Assembly: GCA_945878515.1 (NCBI GenBank)
Contig: CAMCTL010000056.1
Coordinates: forward strand, 1 to 19,870
Reading direction: 5' to 3'
Length of the DNA stretch: 19,870 nt
Origin: Flavobacterium psychrophilum
GTDB taxonomy: Bacteria; Bacteroidota; Bacteroidia; Flavobacteriales; Flavobacteriaceae
The notes beneath the pieces were generated by a model. That model was not told the origin of the DNA, searched no databases, and saw only the letters and a program-made list of their open reading frames with translations. The position numbers and the translations under genes were made by a program. Below are positions 1-8,297 of the stretch, one piece after another (within the stretch, counting starts at the first letter, position 1; every line of letters starts with the position of its first letter).

Positions 1-72
1 CTAAATAAATTTAACCGTATTTGTTTTTAAAAATATTTCCAAATATCCATTTATTGCATTTATGGAATATGT

Positions 73-101
73 CAAATTTATCCAGTTAAAAAGTGTTCAA
101 A
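73..101 (-). promoter_or_regulatory. Leftward Bacteroidota-type promoter for a gene outside the window
   Basis: Read on the minus strand, a TTTG at 101-98 is followed after 17 bases by TAAATTTG at 80-73. This matches the flavobacterial pattern of TTG, 17-23 bases, TAnnTTTG. It points left, away from the ppdK terminator, so it would serve a gene whose start lies beyond base 1, with a leader of at least about 65 bases. Such boxes also arise by chance in AT-rich DNA. Confidence 0.45.
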
Positions 102-134
102 TTACGGTTTATTGCAAACGAGTTGATTTATTCC

Positions 135-165
135 AAAAAAAACGGCACCTTTTTCAGGATGCCGT
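135..165 (-). terminator. Intrinsic terminator of ppdK
   Basis: ACGGCA (142-147) pairs with TGCCGT (160-165). The stem is extended by CCT/AGG across a one-base bulge. On the minus strand the stem is followed by eight T residues (plus-strand A run 135-142). It lies about 30 bases past the ppdK stop codon. Confidence 0.85.
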
Positions 166-196
166 CTTTCATTATAGACAAACAGGTATTTAAAAT

Positions 197-2950
197 TTAT
201 TTCCTTGGAAATTGCAAAGCAGCTTGTGCGGCTGCTAATCTTGCAATTGGCACACGGAAAGGAGAACAACTTACATAGTTCATTCCGATTTTGTGACAGA
301 AAACAACGCTTTCTGGGTCGCCGCCGTGTTCACCACAAATACCCACTTTTAAATTAGGTTTGGTTTGACGGCCTCTTTCAACACCAATTTTTATCAATTC
401 GCCCACACCTTCTTGGTCAATGGTTTGGAAAGGATCGTCTGGGAGAATGCCAAGATCAAGATATTTAGGAAGGAATCCACCAATATCATCACGGCTGAAT
501 CCAAAACTCATTTGTGTTAAATCGTTGGTTCCAAAGCTAAAGAAATCAGCTTCTTCTGCCATACTATTTGCTTTTAAGGCAGCACGAGGAATTTCGATCA
601 TCGTTCCGTATAAATAAGGTATTTCTTTAACACCTAACTTTTCGCAAGTTTCTTTGTAAACTGCATCAACAATTGCTCTTTGATGTTTCAATTCGTTTTT
701 AGAACAAGTTACAGGAACCATAATTTCTGGCATCGCTTTTTTGCCTTCTTGTACCAACTCAGCCGATGCTTCAAAGATGGCTCTGATTTGCATTTCGGTA
801 ATTTCTGGATAACTCACCCCTAAACGAACTCCTCTATGACCAAGCATTGGATTATTCTCGTGTAAGGCAAGAACTCGTCGGTTCAAAACGCTCATACTAA
901 TTCCTAATTCTTTGCTTAACTGAATCAATTTTTCTTTATCGTGAGGCACAAATTCATGCAATGGTGGATCGAGTAAACGAATGGTTACAGGAAAACCGCT
1001 CATTACGCCCAATGTTCTTTTGATGTCTTTTTTTACGAAAATAAACAAACCATCTAAAGCATCTCTTCTTTCAGCTTCGGTTTTACTCACAATCATTTTG
1101 CGTAATAAAAACAAAGGTTGGTCGCTTCCTTCTCCATAAAACATGTGTTCTGTGCGGAAAAGTCCAATTCCTTCGGCTCCAAATCTTGCTCCTTGTTCTG
1201 CATCACCTGGAGTTTCAGCATTGGTACGAACGCCAATTACTTTAGTTTTGTCCACCAATTCCATTAGGTTTTTGTAGGATAGATTTTTTTCTAAATCTAC
1301 GTCAACCAATTCCATACTTCCTAGGTAAACCAATCCTTTTGTTCCGTCAAGACTCAACCAATCACCTTCTTTAATGAAAGTACCATCGTTGGCTTTAAAA
1401 GATTTTGTTTCGCTATTAATTTGGATATCATTACACCCTACGATACAACATTTTCCCCATCCTCTGGCTACTAAAGCAGCGTGTGATGTCATTCCTCCTT
1501 TTGTAGTCAAGATGGCTTGCGATTTGTGCATTCCATCTACATCCTCAGGAGAGGTTTCTTCTCGTACCAAGATCACTTTTTCACCACGGCTAGCCCATTC
1601 TACGGCATCATTAGACGAGAAAACGACACGTCCTATTGCTCCACCTGGTCCAGCTGGCAATCCTTTAGCAACAGCTTTCGTGATTTTTTGAACTTCAGGA
1701 TTCAACATAGGTAATAACAATTCAACTAATTGGTTGGGTTGTACTCGCATTACAGCGGTATCTGCATCAATTAATTTAGAATTGTACATATCGCTTGCAA
1801 TTTTTACAGCGGCAACACCATTTCGTTTACCGATTCGGCATTGCAACATATAAAGCGTTCCTTTTTCGATAGTAAACTCAATATCCTGCATATCTTTGTA
1901 ATGATTCTCTAATCGGTTTTGGATTTCAAAGAGTTGTTTGTAAGCCTCTGGCATTATTTCTTCTAAGGTTGGCAAATCTTTACTTTGGTCATTTTTAGAT
2001 TTATCATTTACAGGAGCTGGAGTTCGAATTCCTGCAACCACATCTTCACCTTGAGCATTAATCAAATATTCACCATAAAAATAATCTTCTCCATTTCCTG
2101 GATTTCTTGTAAAAGCAACACCAGTAGCACTTGAATCTCCCATATTTCCGAAAACCATGGCTTGTACATTTACTGCAGTTCCCCATTCGTGTGGAATATT
2201 TTCGATGCGACGGTATTCGATGGCTCTTTTTCCCATCCAACTGCTAAACACACCACCGATACTTCCCCATAATTGTTCGTTTGGATCTTCTGGGAATGGT
2301 GCGCCTAATACTTTAATAATAGTAGCTTTAAATTCTTTTACCAAAGATTTTAGTTCATCAACGGTTAAATCAGTGTCAAATTGATACCCTTGTTTGTGTT
2401 TAACTTTCTCCAGTTTTTCATCTAATACTTTTCGAATTCCTTTTCCGTCTTTAGGTTCAATTCCTGCGGCTTTTTCCATAACCACATCGGCATACATCAT
2501 AATCAAACGACGGTAAGCATCATAAGCAAAACGAGCATCACCCGATTGTTTTATAACTCCTTCAATGGTTTGTTCGTTGAGTCCAATATTCAAAACGGTA
2601 TCCATCATTCCGGGCATTGATTTTCTAGCACCAGAACGCACAGAAAGCAATAATGGATTGCTTACATCGCCAAATTTTTTGCCCATTATTTTTTCTACAG
2701 CTTCTAGGGCTTCTTTGGCTTGACCTTGAAGTTCATCTGGATAGTTCTTATTGTTATCGTAAAAGGCGGTACAGACTTCGGTAGTAAGTGTATATCCCGG
2801 AGGAACTGGTAACATCAAATTGGGATGACCCGCCATTTCGGCTAGATTCGCTCCTTTTCCTCCTAATAAATTTTTCATTGATTCATTGCCATCTGCTTTG
2901 CCACCTCCAAATGAATAGACGTATTTTGGGGCTTTTTTTTCCTTTGTCAT
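197..2950 (-). CDS. ppdK: Pyruvate, phosphate dikinase
   Basis: This cytoplasmic enzyme interconverts pyruvate + ATP + phosphate with phosphoenolpyruvate + AMP + pyrophosphate. It can work in glycolysis or supply PEP for gluconeogenesis. The 917-residue product has the family architecture. The N-terminal ATP-grasp nucleotide-binding region begins with a GGKGANLAEM motif. The central phosphohistidine domain has GGMTSHAA, with the catalytic His at about residue 490 and the adjacent Thr/Ser that regulatory kinases target in plants. The C-terminal TIM-barrel PEP/pyruvate domain has the motif YVSCSPFRVPIARLA, with the proton-donor Cys at about 895. It is slightly longer than the roughly 875-residue bacterial enzymes. 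The ATG at 2950 fits the conserved N-terminus. A TAccTTTG box lies upstream and a terminator follows. It is divergent from the acetate genes, which suggests a joint role in growth on C2/C3 substrates (inference). Confidence 0.97.
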   Translation of the reverse strand: MTKEKKAPKYVYSFGGGKADGNESMKNLLGGKGANLAEMAGHPNLMLPVPPGYTLTTEVCTAFYDNNKNYPDELQGQAKEALEAVEKIMGKKFGDVSNPLLLSVRSGARKSMPGMMDTVLNIGLNEQTIEGVIKQSGDARFAYDAYRRLIMMYADVVMEKAAGIEPKDGKGIRKVLDEKLEKVKHKQGYQFDTDLTVDELKSLVKEFKATIIKVLGAPFPEDPNEQLWGSIGGVFSSWMGKRAIEYRRIENIPHEWGTAVNVQAMVFGNMGDSSATGVAFTRNPGNGEDYFYGEYLINAQGEDVVAGIRTPAPVNDKSKNDQSKDLPTLEEIMPEAYKQLFEIQNRLENHYKDMQDIEFTIEKGTLYMLQCRIGKRNGVAAVKIASDMYNSKLIDADTAVMRVQPNQLVELLLPMLNPEVQKITKAVAKGLPAGPGGAIGRVVFSSNDAVEWASRGEKVILVREETSPEDVDGMHKSQAILTTKGGMTSHAALVARGWGKCCIVGCNDIQINSETKSFKANDGTFIKEGDWLSLDGTKGLVYLGSMELVDVDLEKNLSYKNLMELVDKTKVIGVRTNAETPGDAEQGARFGAEGIGLFRTEHMFYGEGSDQPLFLLRKMIVSKTEAERRDALDGLFIFVKKDIKRTLGVMSGFPVTIRLLDPPLHEFVPHDKEKLIQLSKELGISMSVLNRRVLALHENNPMLGHRGVRLGVSYPEITEMQIRAIFEASAELVQEGKKAMPEIMVPVTCSKNELKHQRAIVDAVYKETCEKLGVKEIPYLYGTMIEIPRAALKANSMAEEADFFSFGTNDLTQMSFGFSRDDIGGFLPKYLDLGILPDDPFQTIDQEGVGELIKIGVERGRQTKPNLKVGICGEHGGDPESVVFCHKIGMNYVSCSPFRVPIARLAAAQAALQFPRK

Positions 2951-2993
2951 TTTATTAAATTTTATTTGTTTTATATATTCTTATTATGTCTCT

Positions 2994-3001
2994 CAAAGGT
3001 A
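2994..3001 (-). promoter_or_regulatory. Putative -7 box of ppdK
   Basis: The minus strand reads TACCTTTG (3001 to 2994), an exact TAnnTTTG match, about 45 bases before the ppdK ATG. No clear TTG -33 element is found at the usual distance; the closest is TTATG around 3022-3018. Confidence 0.5.
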
Positions 3002-3244
3002 GCCTCAATTACACTTACATAAAATGATAATTGTCATATTTGAAAATCGAGCCAATTGACTTGTTATTTTTAGAATTTTTACAAACTTGAATTCAATAGT
3101 TTATAATACCATTTGTTCTGATTTTATTACTTTTTTAGAATACTATCGTTTATTAATTAAAAAAATCAAAATATTATCTTCAATAAAATAATTATGAAGT
3201 TAAAAAGGATAAAAAAAAATATTCGAAAAATCCAACAGGTTTGA

Positions 3245-3252
3245 TATATTTG
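3245..3252 (+). promoter_or_regulatory. Putative -7 box of satP
   Basis: TATATTTG is an exact TAnnTTTG match, placing a start near 3258 and giving a leader of about 55 bases before the satP ATG. The -33 element is weak (TTCG at 3222-3225, 19 bases upstream), which would fit a promoter that needs an activator (inference). Confidence 0.5.
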
Positions 3253-3257
3253 TGAAA

Positions 3258-3269
3258 TCAATCGATTGA
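3258..3269. promoter_or_regulatory. Perfect 12-base palindrome at the satP start region
   Basis: TCAATCGATTGA is its own reverse complement. It begins six bases past the putative -7 box, where a transcription start would fall, which is a typical operator position. The identity of any bound protein is unknown, and in DNA this rich in A/T the palindrome could be chance. Confidence 0.3.
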
Positions 3270-3313
3270 AATTTTAATATTATTACCAACTAAAAACAAA
3301 TTACATTTTTATT

Positions 3314-3874
3314 ATGGAACAAATTATCAAAGACACAACAGCCAATCCAGCATCACTAGGCCTTTTTGGATTTGGGATGACAACAATTTTATTAAACATT
3401 CACAATGCAGGATTTTTTGAAGTCAATTCAATGATTATGGGAATGGGCATTTTTTTCGGAGGAATTCAACAAGTTATTGCAGGAATTATGGAATGGAAGA
3501 AAGGAAATGGTTTTGGGATGGCAGCATTTACTTCCTACGGATTCTTTTGGTTGTCACTAGTTGCCATTTGGATTCTTCCTTTGATGGGAGTTACAAAACC
3601 TGATGGACCATCAATGGGTTGTTATCTAGGAATTTGGGGTTTGTTTACTTTGGCTTTCTTTATCGGAACATTGAACGGAAATACTATTGGTAAACTTATT
3701 TTTGGTTCGTTAGTTATTTTATTTGCATTGCTTTCGGCTGCTAGTTTCTCTGGAAATGAATCTCTTCATACTATTGCAGGTTACGAAGGAATTATCTGTG
3801 GTTTCTTGGCATTTTATGAAGGAGCTGCTCTAGTAATCAATGATAAATTAGGACGAAAAGTACTGCCTTTGTAA
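3314..3874 (+). CDS. satP: Acetate/succinate uptake transporter, GPR1/FUN34/YaaH family
   Basis: This inner-membrane carrier imports acetate, and in E. coli also succinate, with protons. The 186-residue product has the family length (E. coli SatP has 188) and opens with the signature NPASLGLFGFGMTT at residues 11-24. It then has six hydrophobic segments and the conserved FTSYGFFWL stretch after the second helix. The end, LGRKVLPL, resembles the E. coli C-terminus. The ATG at 3314 lies just ahead of the signature. acs follows on the same strand after a gap with no terminator, so the two probably share a transcript that couples acetate entry to activation. Family assignment is secure. Exact substrate preference is inferred from the family and the acs neighbour. 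Confidence 0.95.
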   Translation: MEQIIKDTTANPASLGLFGFGMTTILLNIHNAGFFEVNSMIMGMGIFFGGIQQVIAGIMEWKKGNGFGMAAFTSYGFFWLSLVAIWILPLMGVTKPDGPSMGCYLGIWGLFTLAFFIGTLNGNTIGKLIFGSLVILFALLSAASFSGNESLHTIAGYEGIICGFLAFYEGAALVINDKLGRKVLPL

Positions 3875-3992
3875 TATTGAAGATAATTTGCTGTTAAATA
3901 AGTCTCTTTACGTACTATTCTATAAAAATAAAATTTAAATTTGTTTCCAACCTAATTAATTTTTGAATTTTACACCCAATAATAAAAATATA

Positions 3993-5900
3993 ATGAGTTA
4001 TTACAAAATTGAAAATTTAGAACAATACTTCAAACATTACAATAAATCTGTTCGAGAGCCGCGAAAATTTTGGAGTAAGATTGCTTCAGAAAACTTTACT
4101 TGGTACCAAGAATCCGAAAAAATTGTGGAGTTCGATATGGCCGAAGCCAAAATAAAATGGTTTGTTGATGCGAAAGTGAATATAGTGAAAAATTGTCTTG
4201 ACCGACATCTTTCTAAACGTGGCGAAAAAACTGCTATTATTTTTGAACCCAATAATCCAAATGAATCTGCTCAACACATCACTTATAACGAGTTGTATGC
4301 GAGAGTTTCAAAAATGGCAAATGTGCTCCGGGAGCAAGGCATCAAGAAAGGAGACAGGGTTTGTATTTATCTGCCAATGATTCCTGAAATTGCGGTTTCG
4401 GTATTGGCTTGTGCTAGAATTGGCGCCATACATTCTGTTGTATTTGCTGGGTTTTCGGCTACAGCTTTAGCGACAAGAATCAACGATAGCGAATGTAACA
4501 TGGTTATTACCTCTGACGGAGGATTTAGAGGCGAAAAAACAATCGATTTGAAAGGAATTGTTGACGATGCAGTACTAAATTGTCCATCTGTAGAAAAGGT
4601 TTTGGTTGTAAAAAGAACCAACACAACTATTAAAATGAAAGAAGGCAGAGATCAATGGTTGCAGCCGCTAATTGATGACGCGTCCGATAATTGTGTTGCC
4701 GAAATTATGGATGCGGAAGATCCTTTGTTCATTCTTTATACATCTGGCTCAACAGGAAAACCAAAAGGAATGGTTCACACTACTGCTGGCTATATGGTGT
4801 ACACCGCTTATTCTTTCAAAAATGTTTTTAATTATGAAGAAAATGATGTTTTCTGGTGTACTGCCGATATTGGTTGGATAACGGGACATTCTTATATTTT
4901 GTATGGTCCTTTGCTTAATGGCGCAACAACTGTAATGTTCGAGGGCGTTCCCACTTATCCTGATTTTAGTCGTTTTTGGGAAATCATAGAAAAACACAAA
5001 GTAACACAATTTTACACAGCGCCAACCGCCATTCGCTCTTTGGCAAAAGAGAATTTGTCTTATGTTCAAAAATATCCATTACAATCACTAAAAGTTATTG
5101 GTTCCGTGGGAGAACCTATCAATGAAGAAGCTTGGCATTGGTATAATGATCATGTTGGCGGAAAACGTTGTCCACTTGTTGATACTTGGTGGCAAACAGA
5201 AACGGGCGGAATTTTAATTTCAGCTTTGGCTTTTATTACTCCAACAAAACCAACGTACGCATCTTTGCCTTTACCGGGAATTCAAGTAGTTTTGATGGAT
5301 GAAAAGCGCAATGAAATCGAAGGCAATCAGGTTGCTGGAAGCCTTTGTATAAAATTTCCTTGGCCTGGAATAGCCAGAACCATTTGGGGAGATCATCAAC
5401 GGTATAAAGAGACATATTTTAGTGCTTTTCCTGGAAAATATTTCACAGGCGATGGTGCTTTGCGTGATGAAGTTGGCTATTACAGAATTACGGGTCGTGT
5501 AGATGATGTGATTATTGTTTCAGGACACAATCTGGGAACTGCACCTATCGAAGACGCAATCAACGAACATCCAGCGGTAGCCGAAAGTGCTGTTGTAGGA
5601 TTCCCACACGATGTAAAAGGAAATGCTTTGTATGGTTTTGTAATCTTGAAAGAGTCAGGAGAATATAGAGACAGGGTGAATTTGGCTAAAGAAATTAACC
5701 AACATATTTCAGATCATATTGGCCCAATTGCGAAACTAGATAAAATTCAATTTGTTTCTGGTTTGCCAAAAACCCGTTCTGGTAAAATTATGCGACGTAT
5801 TTTACGTAAAATAGCCGAAGGTGATTTCTCTAATTTTGGTGACACCACCACTTTACTAAATCCTGAAATTGTAGACGAAATAAAAGAAGGAAAATTGTAA
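3993..5900 (+). CDS. acs: Acetate--CoA ligase (acetyl-CoA synthetase)
   Basis: This AMP-forming enzyme makes acetyl-CoA from acetate, ATP and CoA in the cytoplasm. The ATG at 3993 gives 635 residues beginning MSYYKIENLEQYF. The open frame extends ten codons further to a TTG at 3963, but that stretch does not look like coding sequence of this family. Visible motifs are the nucleotide-binding loop YTSGSTGKPKG (residues 249-259), the WWQTETGG adenylate motif, the hinge region YYRITGRVDDVI, and SGKIMRR near the C-terminus. Lys 598 there is the position known to be inactivated by acetylation in other Acs enzymes. satP lies 118 bases upstream with no terminator between them. A loose promoter-like TA-N3-TTTG at 3957-3965 could give extra transcription. 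A strong terminator follows. Confidence 0.97.
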   Translation: MSYYKIENLEQYFKHYNKSVREPRKFWSKIASENFTWYQESEKIVEFDMAEAKIKWFVDAKVNIVKNCLDRHLSKRGEKTAIIFEPNNPNESAQHITYNELYARVSKMANVLREQGIKKGDRVCIYLPMIPEIAVSVLACARIGAIHSVVFAGFSATALATRINDSECNMVITSDGGFRGEKTIDLKGIVDDAVLNCPSVEKVLVVKRTNTTIKMKEGRDQWLQPLIDDASDNCVAEIMDAEDPLFILYTSGSTGKPKGMVHTTAGYMVYTAYSFKNVFNYEENDVFWCTADIGWITGHSYILYGPLLNGATTVMFEGVPTYPDFSRFWEIIEKHKVTQFYTAPTAIRSLAKENLSYVQKYPLQSLKVIGSVGEPINEEAWHWYNDHVGGKRCPLVDTWWQTETGGILISALAFITPTKPTYASLPLPGIQVVLMDEKRNEIEGNQVAGSLCIKFPWPGIARTIWGDHQRYKETYFSAFPGKYFTGDGALRDEVGYYRITGRVDDVIIVSGHNLGTAPIEDAINEHPAVAESAVVGFPHDVKGNALYGFVILKESGEYRDRVNLAKEINQHISDHIGPIAKLDKIQFVSGLPKTRSGKIMRRILRKIAEGDFSNFGDTTTLLNPEIVDEIKEGKL

Positions 5901-5921
5901 AATATAGAAATTTAAATTAAT

Positions 5922-5958
5922 AAAGGCTGTCACTTTTTAAGATGACAGCCTTTTTTTT
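5922..5958. terminator. Bidirectional terminator between acs and the 65-residue ORF
   Basis: AAAGGCTGTCA (5922-5932) pairs perfectly with TGACAGCCTTT (5943-5953) across a ten-base loop. A T run to 5958 follows on the plus strand, and A residues precede the stem for the opposite direction. The stop codon of the convergent small gene (5957-5959) touches the T run. Confidence 0.85.
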
Positions 5959-6154
5959 AGTTGTTGATGATTATTAAACTTTGTTTTAATTCGGGTTTCT
6001 CAATAATGAAATTCAATAACCATTCTCGCAATTGTTGCATTTCGTGGGGCAACAATGATTTTATTGCTTTTTCTAACTCTTTGCAAAATAGTGTAACATC
6101 AAAACTTACTCTTTCTAATACAGATTTTGTATAATCAAACATTACTTTAGACAT
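5957..6154 (-). CDS. Conserved hypothetical small protein (65 aa)
   Basis: This short soluble protein begins MSKVMFDYTKSVLERVSFD and ends in a hydrophobic IIINN tail. It has no signal peptide or membrane segment. The sequence looks helical, with an amphipathic stretch around LEKAIKSLLPHEMQQLREWL (residues 28-47). From memory, very similar short proteins with the same opening occur widely in Flavobacterium genomes; I could not check this. Support for a real gene is the ATG start, the fit between two terminator-bearing neighbours, the stop codon abutting a terminator, and a TAnnTTTG box upstream. The function is unknown. It could be co-transcribed with mnmD, which lies 138 bases upstream with no clear terminator between them. 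Confidence 0.75.
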   Translation of the reverse strand: MSKVMFDYTKSVLERVSFDVTLFCKELEKAIKSLLPHEMQQLREWLLNFIIEKPELKQSLIIINN

Positions 6155-6227
6155 AATTAGTACGAATTAAAAGTTAGCATTAATTTTATAACAATGTAAA
6201 AATATAGAATTTTATTTTGCAATAAAT

Positions 6228-6235
6228 CAAAATTA
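6228..6235 (-). promoter_or_regulatory. Putative -7 box for the 65-residue ORF
   Basis: The minus strand reads TAATTTTG (6235 to 6228), an exact TAnnTTTG match giving a leader of about 65 bases. I see no good -33 TTG at the expected spacing, so this is a weak call. Confidence 0.3.
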
Positions 6236-6292
6236 ACAACGATTTATGATGTTGTTTTATGGTTTGAAAATCACATTTTTCTGTACTATATT

Positions 6293-6955
6293 TTATCCCT
6301 TTCTTGCTCGAAACATTTCTCTTTTTCCTGGCGCTCCTTCCAGTTTTTCGACTGTAAATCCAGCTTCAATCATATTTCTTTTGATTATTCCACGAGCAGC
6401 ATAAGTTACTAAAACACCTTTAATTTTAAGCGCTTGATACATTCTCTTAAAAATTGCTACACTCCATAATTCGGGTTGCACATCATAACCAAAAGCGTCA
6501 AAATAAATTAAATCGAAATTTTCCGAATCGTCAATATCCGCAAAAAATTGCTTTCGTTTTGTAAAAACAAAATCCTCGTTCAAGCTATTGGGCTTCTCCC
6601 ATTGGCATTGATGCAATTTTTCGAAAATATACCTTTCACTTTCGACATTTAATTCCGAAACGTAATTCATCATTTCGGCTTCTTCTGCAGATACAGGAAA
6701 GGCCTCGACACCCACATAATTTATTTTTTGATTGAATTTTTGATATTCCAAGAAAGTGATGAAAGCATTTAACCCAGTTCCAAATCCAATTTCTAAAATA
6801 GAAACCGACTTGTTTTCGAACAACGAAAGTCCTTTTTTTATAAAAACATGTTGCGCTTCTTGAATGGCTCCAAATCGAGAATGATAACATTCGTCCCATT
6901 CTTCAATATGAATCGTTGTAGAGCCATCGCGAGTTTGAATTATATTGCGTTTCAA
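6293..6955 (-). CDS. mnmD: tRNA 5-methylaminomethyl-2-thiouridine methyltransferase, MnmD type
   Basis: This enzyme transfers a methyl group from S-adenosylmethionine to the aminomethyl group on wobble uridine 34 of certain tRNAs, the last step of mnm5(s2)U formation. The 220-residue product is a single Rossmann methyltransferase domain. It has the substrate motif YHSRFGA (24-30), the SAM glycine motif EIGFGTGLN (55-63), the acidic V-E pair ending strand two (VGVEAF, 81-86), the family motif FDAFGYDVQPELW (152-164), and the closing elements TYAARG (184-189) and GAPGKREM (207-214). The FAD-dependent oxidoreductase half found in E. coli MnmC is absent, so this is the stand-alone form. A TAAATTTG box precedes it, and ilvE is divergent. 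Confidence 0.93.
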   Translation of the reverse strand: MKRNIIQTRDGSTTIHIEEWDECYHSRFGAIQEAQHVFIKKGLSLFENKSVSILEIGFGTGLNAFITFLEYQKFNQKINYVGVEAFPVSAEEAEMMNYVSELNVESERYIFEKLHQCQWEKPNSLNEDFVFTKRKQFFADIDDSENFDLIYFDAFGYDVQPELWSVAIFKRMYQALKIKGVLVTYAARGIIKRNMIEAGFTVEKLEGAPGKREMFRARKG

Positions 6956-6997
6956 AATAAGATTGGATTTTTTGTTTTGATTTTAGTTTAAAAGAAT

Positions 6998-7005
6998 CAA
7001 ATTTA
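6998..7005 (-). promoter_or_regulatory. Putative -7 box of mnmD
   Basis: The minus strand reads TAAATTTG (7005 to 6998), an exact TAnnTTTG match about 43 bases before the mnmD ATG. No convincing -33 TTG is visible. Confidence 0.45.
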
Positions 7006-7133
7006 ATTAAATCTAATTTAGTATAACCATTAATGTTTCTGATTTATTGGATATTCTGTAATTTAATGTACACATCTATTATTTTTTTTAGACAATAAAT
7101 AAATCGCAGTTTAATGTTGCAATTACTGTCTTT

Positions 7134-7168
7134 TTGACAACTAATTTGATGATTTTTATTTAATTTTG
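7134..7168 (+). promoter_or_regulatory. Putative promoter of ilvE
   Basis: TTG at 7134-7136, within TTTTTGAC, is followed after 24 bases by TAATTTTG at 7161-7168. The -7 box is an exact match to the Bacteroidota consensus; the spacing is one base longer than the usual 17-23. The predicted leader is about 55 bases and is A/T-rich without a Shine-Dalgarno sequence. Confidence 0.55.
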
Positions 7169-7229
7169 CAAACCAATCAGCTATGATTTCATAACAAGTT
7201 AATTATAATATTTTAAAAAATTCCCAATT

Positions 7230-8297
7230 ATGAGCGCAACTCAAACCAATAGAATAGAAATCACAAAAGCTTTGACCTCAAAAATAAATGAAGTTGATTT
7301 TGATAATTTGCATTTTGGTGCAGTTTTTACAGATCATTTATTTGAATGTGATTTCAGCAACGGAGAATGGCAAAAACCAATCATCAAACCTTATGCTCCA
7401 TTTTTATTAGACCCATCCGCAAGGGTTTTTCATTATGGCCAGGCTATTTTTGAAGGAATGAAAGCCTACAAAGACGACAGCGATTCTATTTGGTTGTTTA
7501 GACCTGATGAAAACTACAATCGCTTTAATAATTCTGCCACAAGAATGGCCATGCCAGCAGTTCCAGAAGAAATTTTTATGGAAGGTTTGCATCAATTATT
7601 GAAATTAGATGAAGCTTGGATTCAAAAAGGAAAAGGCAATACAATGTACATTAGACCTTTTATGATTGCTACAGGAACTGGAGTTATTGCAAATCCTTCA
7701 GAAGATTATAAATTTATGATTCTTTTATCGCCAGCAAAAGCATATTATTCAGGTGAAGTAAAAGTATTGATTGCGGAACATTTCAGTAGGGCTGCTAATG
7801 GTGGAATTGGAGCGGCAAAAGCGGCGGGAAATTATGCTGCACAGTTTTATCCAACAAATTTAGCCAACAAGGCTGGATTCCAACAAGTGATTTGGACTGA
7901 TGATGCCACGCATACGAAACTGGAAGAAGCCGGAACAATGAATGTTTTTTTCAGAATAAACGATACATTATTGACCGCACCCACGAGCGAAAGAATTTTG
8001 GATGGTGTAACTAGAAAAAGTCTTATTGACTTAGCAAAACGAGAAGGAATCGACGTAGAAGTTCGTCCAGTTTTAGTTTCAGAATTAGTAGAAGGTATTA
8101 AAAATGGTAGCTTAAAAGAAATTTTTGGTGCAGGAACAGCTGCTGTTGTGAATCCAATTATTGGATTCTCGTATCAAGATGTGTATTATGAATTGCCAAA
8201 AATAGAAAATTCAATCGCACTACAACTCAAAGATACATTGACCAACATTCAACACAAACTAGCCGAAGATACTTTTGGGTGGACATTGAAAGTTTAG
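7230..8297 (+). CDS. ilvE: Branched-chain amino acid aminotransferase
   Basis: This PLP enzyme carries out the last step in valine, leucine and isoleucine synthesis, and the first in their breakdown, using glutamate/2-oxoglutarate as partner. The 355-residue product belongs to the fold-type IV class in its longer form, like eukaryotic and many bacterial type II enzymes. Motifs include HYGQAIFEGMKAY (68-80), the PLP lysine at about K197 in GGIGAAKAAGNYA, and EEAGTMNVFF (232-241). The region GAGTAAVVNPI (300-310) binds the cofactor phosphate in relatives. The ATG at 7230 is preceded by A/T-rich leader and a consensus -7 box. The TAG stop is embedded in the first unit of a 14-base tandem repeat, and a bidirectional terminator lies about 80 bases on. 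Confidence 0.97.
   Translation: MSATQTNRIEITKALTSKINEVDFDNLHFGAVFTDHLFECDFSNGEWQKPIIKPYAPFLLDPSARVFHYGQAIFEGMKAYKDDSDSIWLFRPDENYNRFNNSATRMAMPAVPEEIFMEGLHQLLKLDEAWIQKGKGNTMYIRPFMIATGTGVIANPSEDYKFMILLSPAKAYYSGEVKVLIAEHFSRAANGGIGAAKAAGNYAAQFYPTNLANKAGFQQVIWTDDATHTKLEEAGTMNVFFRINDTLLTAPTSERILDGVTRKSLIDLAKREGIDVEVRPVLVSELVEGIKNGSLKEIFGAGTAAVVNPIIGFSYQDVYYELPKIENSIALQLKDTLTNIQHKLAEDTFGWTLKV

Larger units (their letters stand above)
2951..3313. other. Divergent intergenic region between ppdK and satP
   Basis: This 363-base AT-rich gap holds no credible gene. It contains a leftward TAccTTTG box for ppdK (2994-3001), a rightward TATATTTG box for satP (3245-3252), a TGA-N6-TCA near-palindrome (3024-3037) and a perfect 12-base palindrome (3258-3269). 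The remaining bases are A/T-rich with no hairpin I would call. Confidence 0.7.

Noticed and set aside
93..278. 61-codon plus-strand open frame
   Set aside because: It spans the ppdK terminator and the antisense of the ppdK C-terminus.
3963..3992. Extended acs start at a TTG codon
   Set aside because: The ten extra codons lie in AT-rich leader, and the ATG at 3993 gives the expected N-terminus.
7183..7194. Mini-ORF ATG ATT TCA TAA in the ilvE leader, containing an Ile codon
   Set aside because: An attenuation leader would need a run of branched-chain codons and alternative hairpins. Three codons with no such structure is most likely chance.
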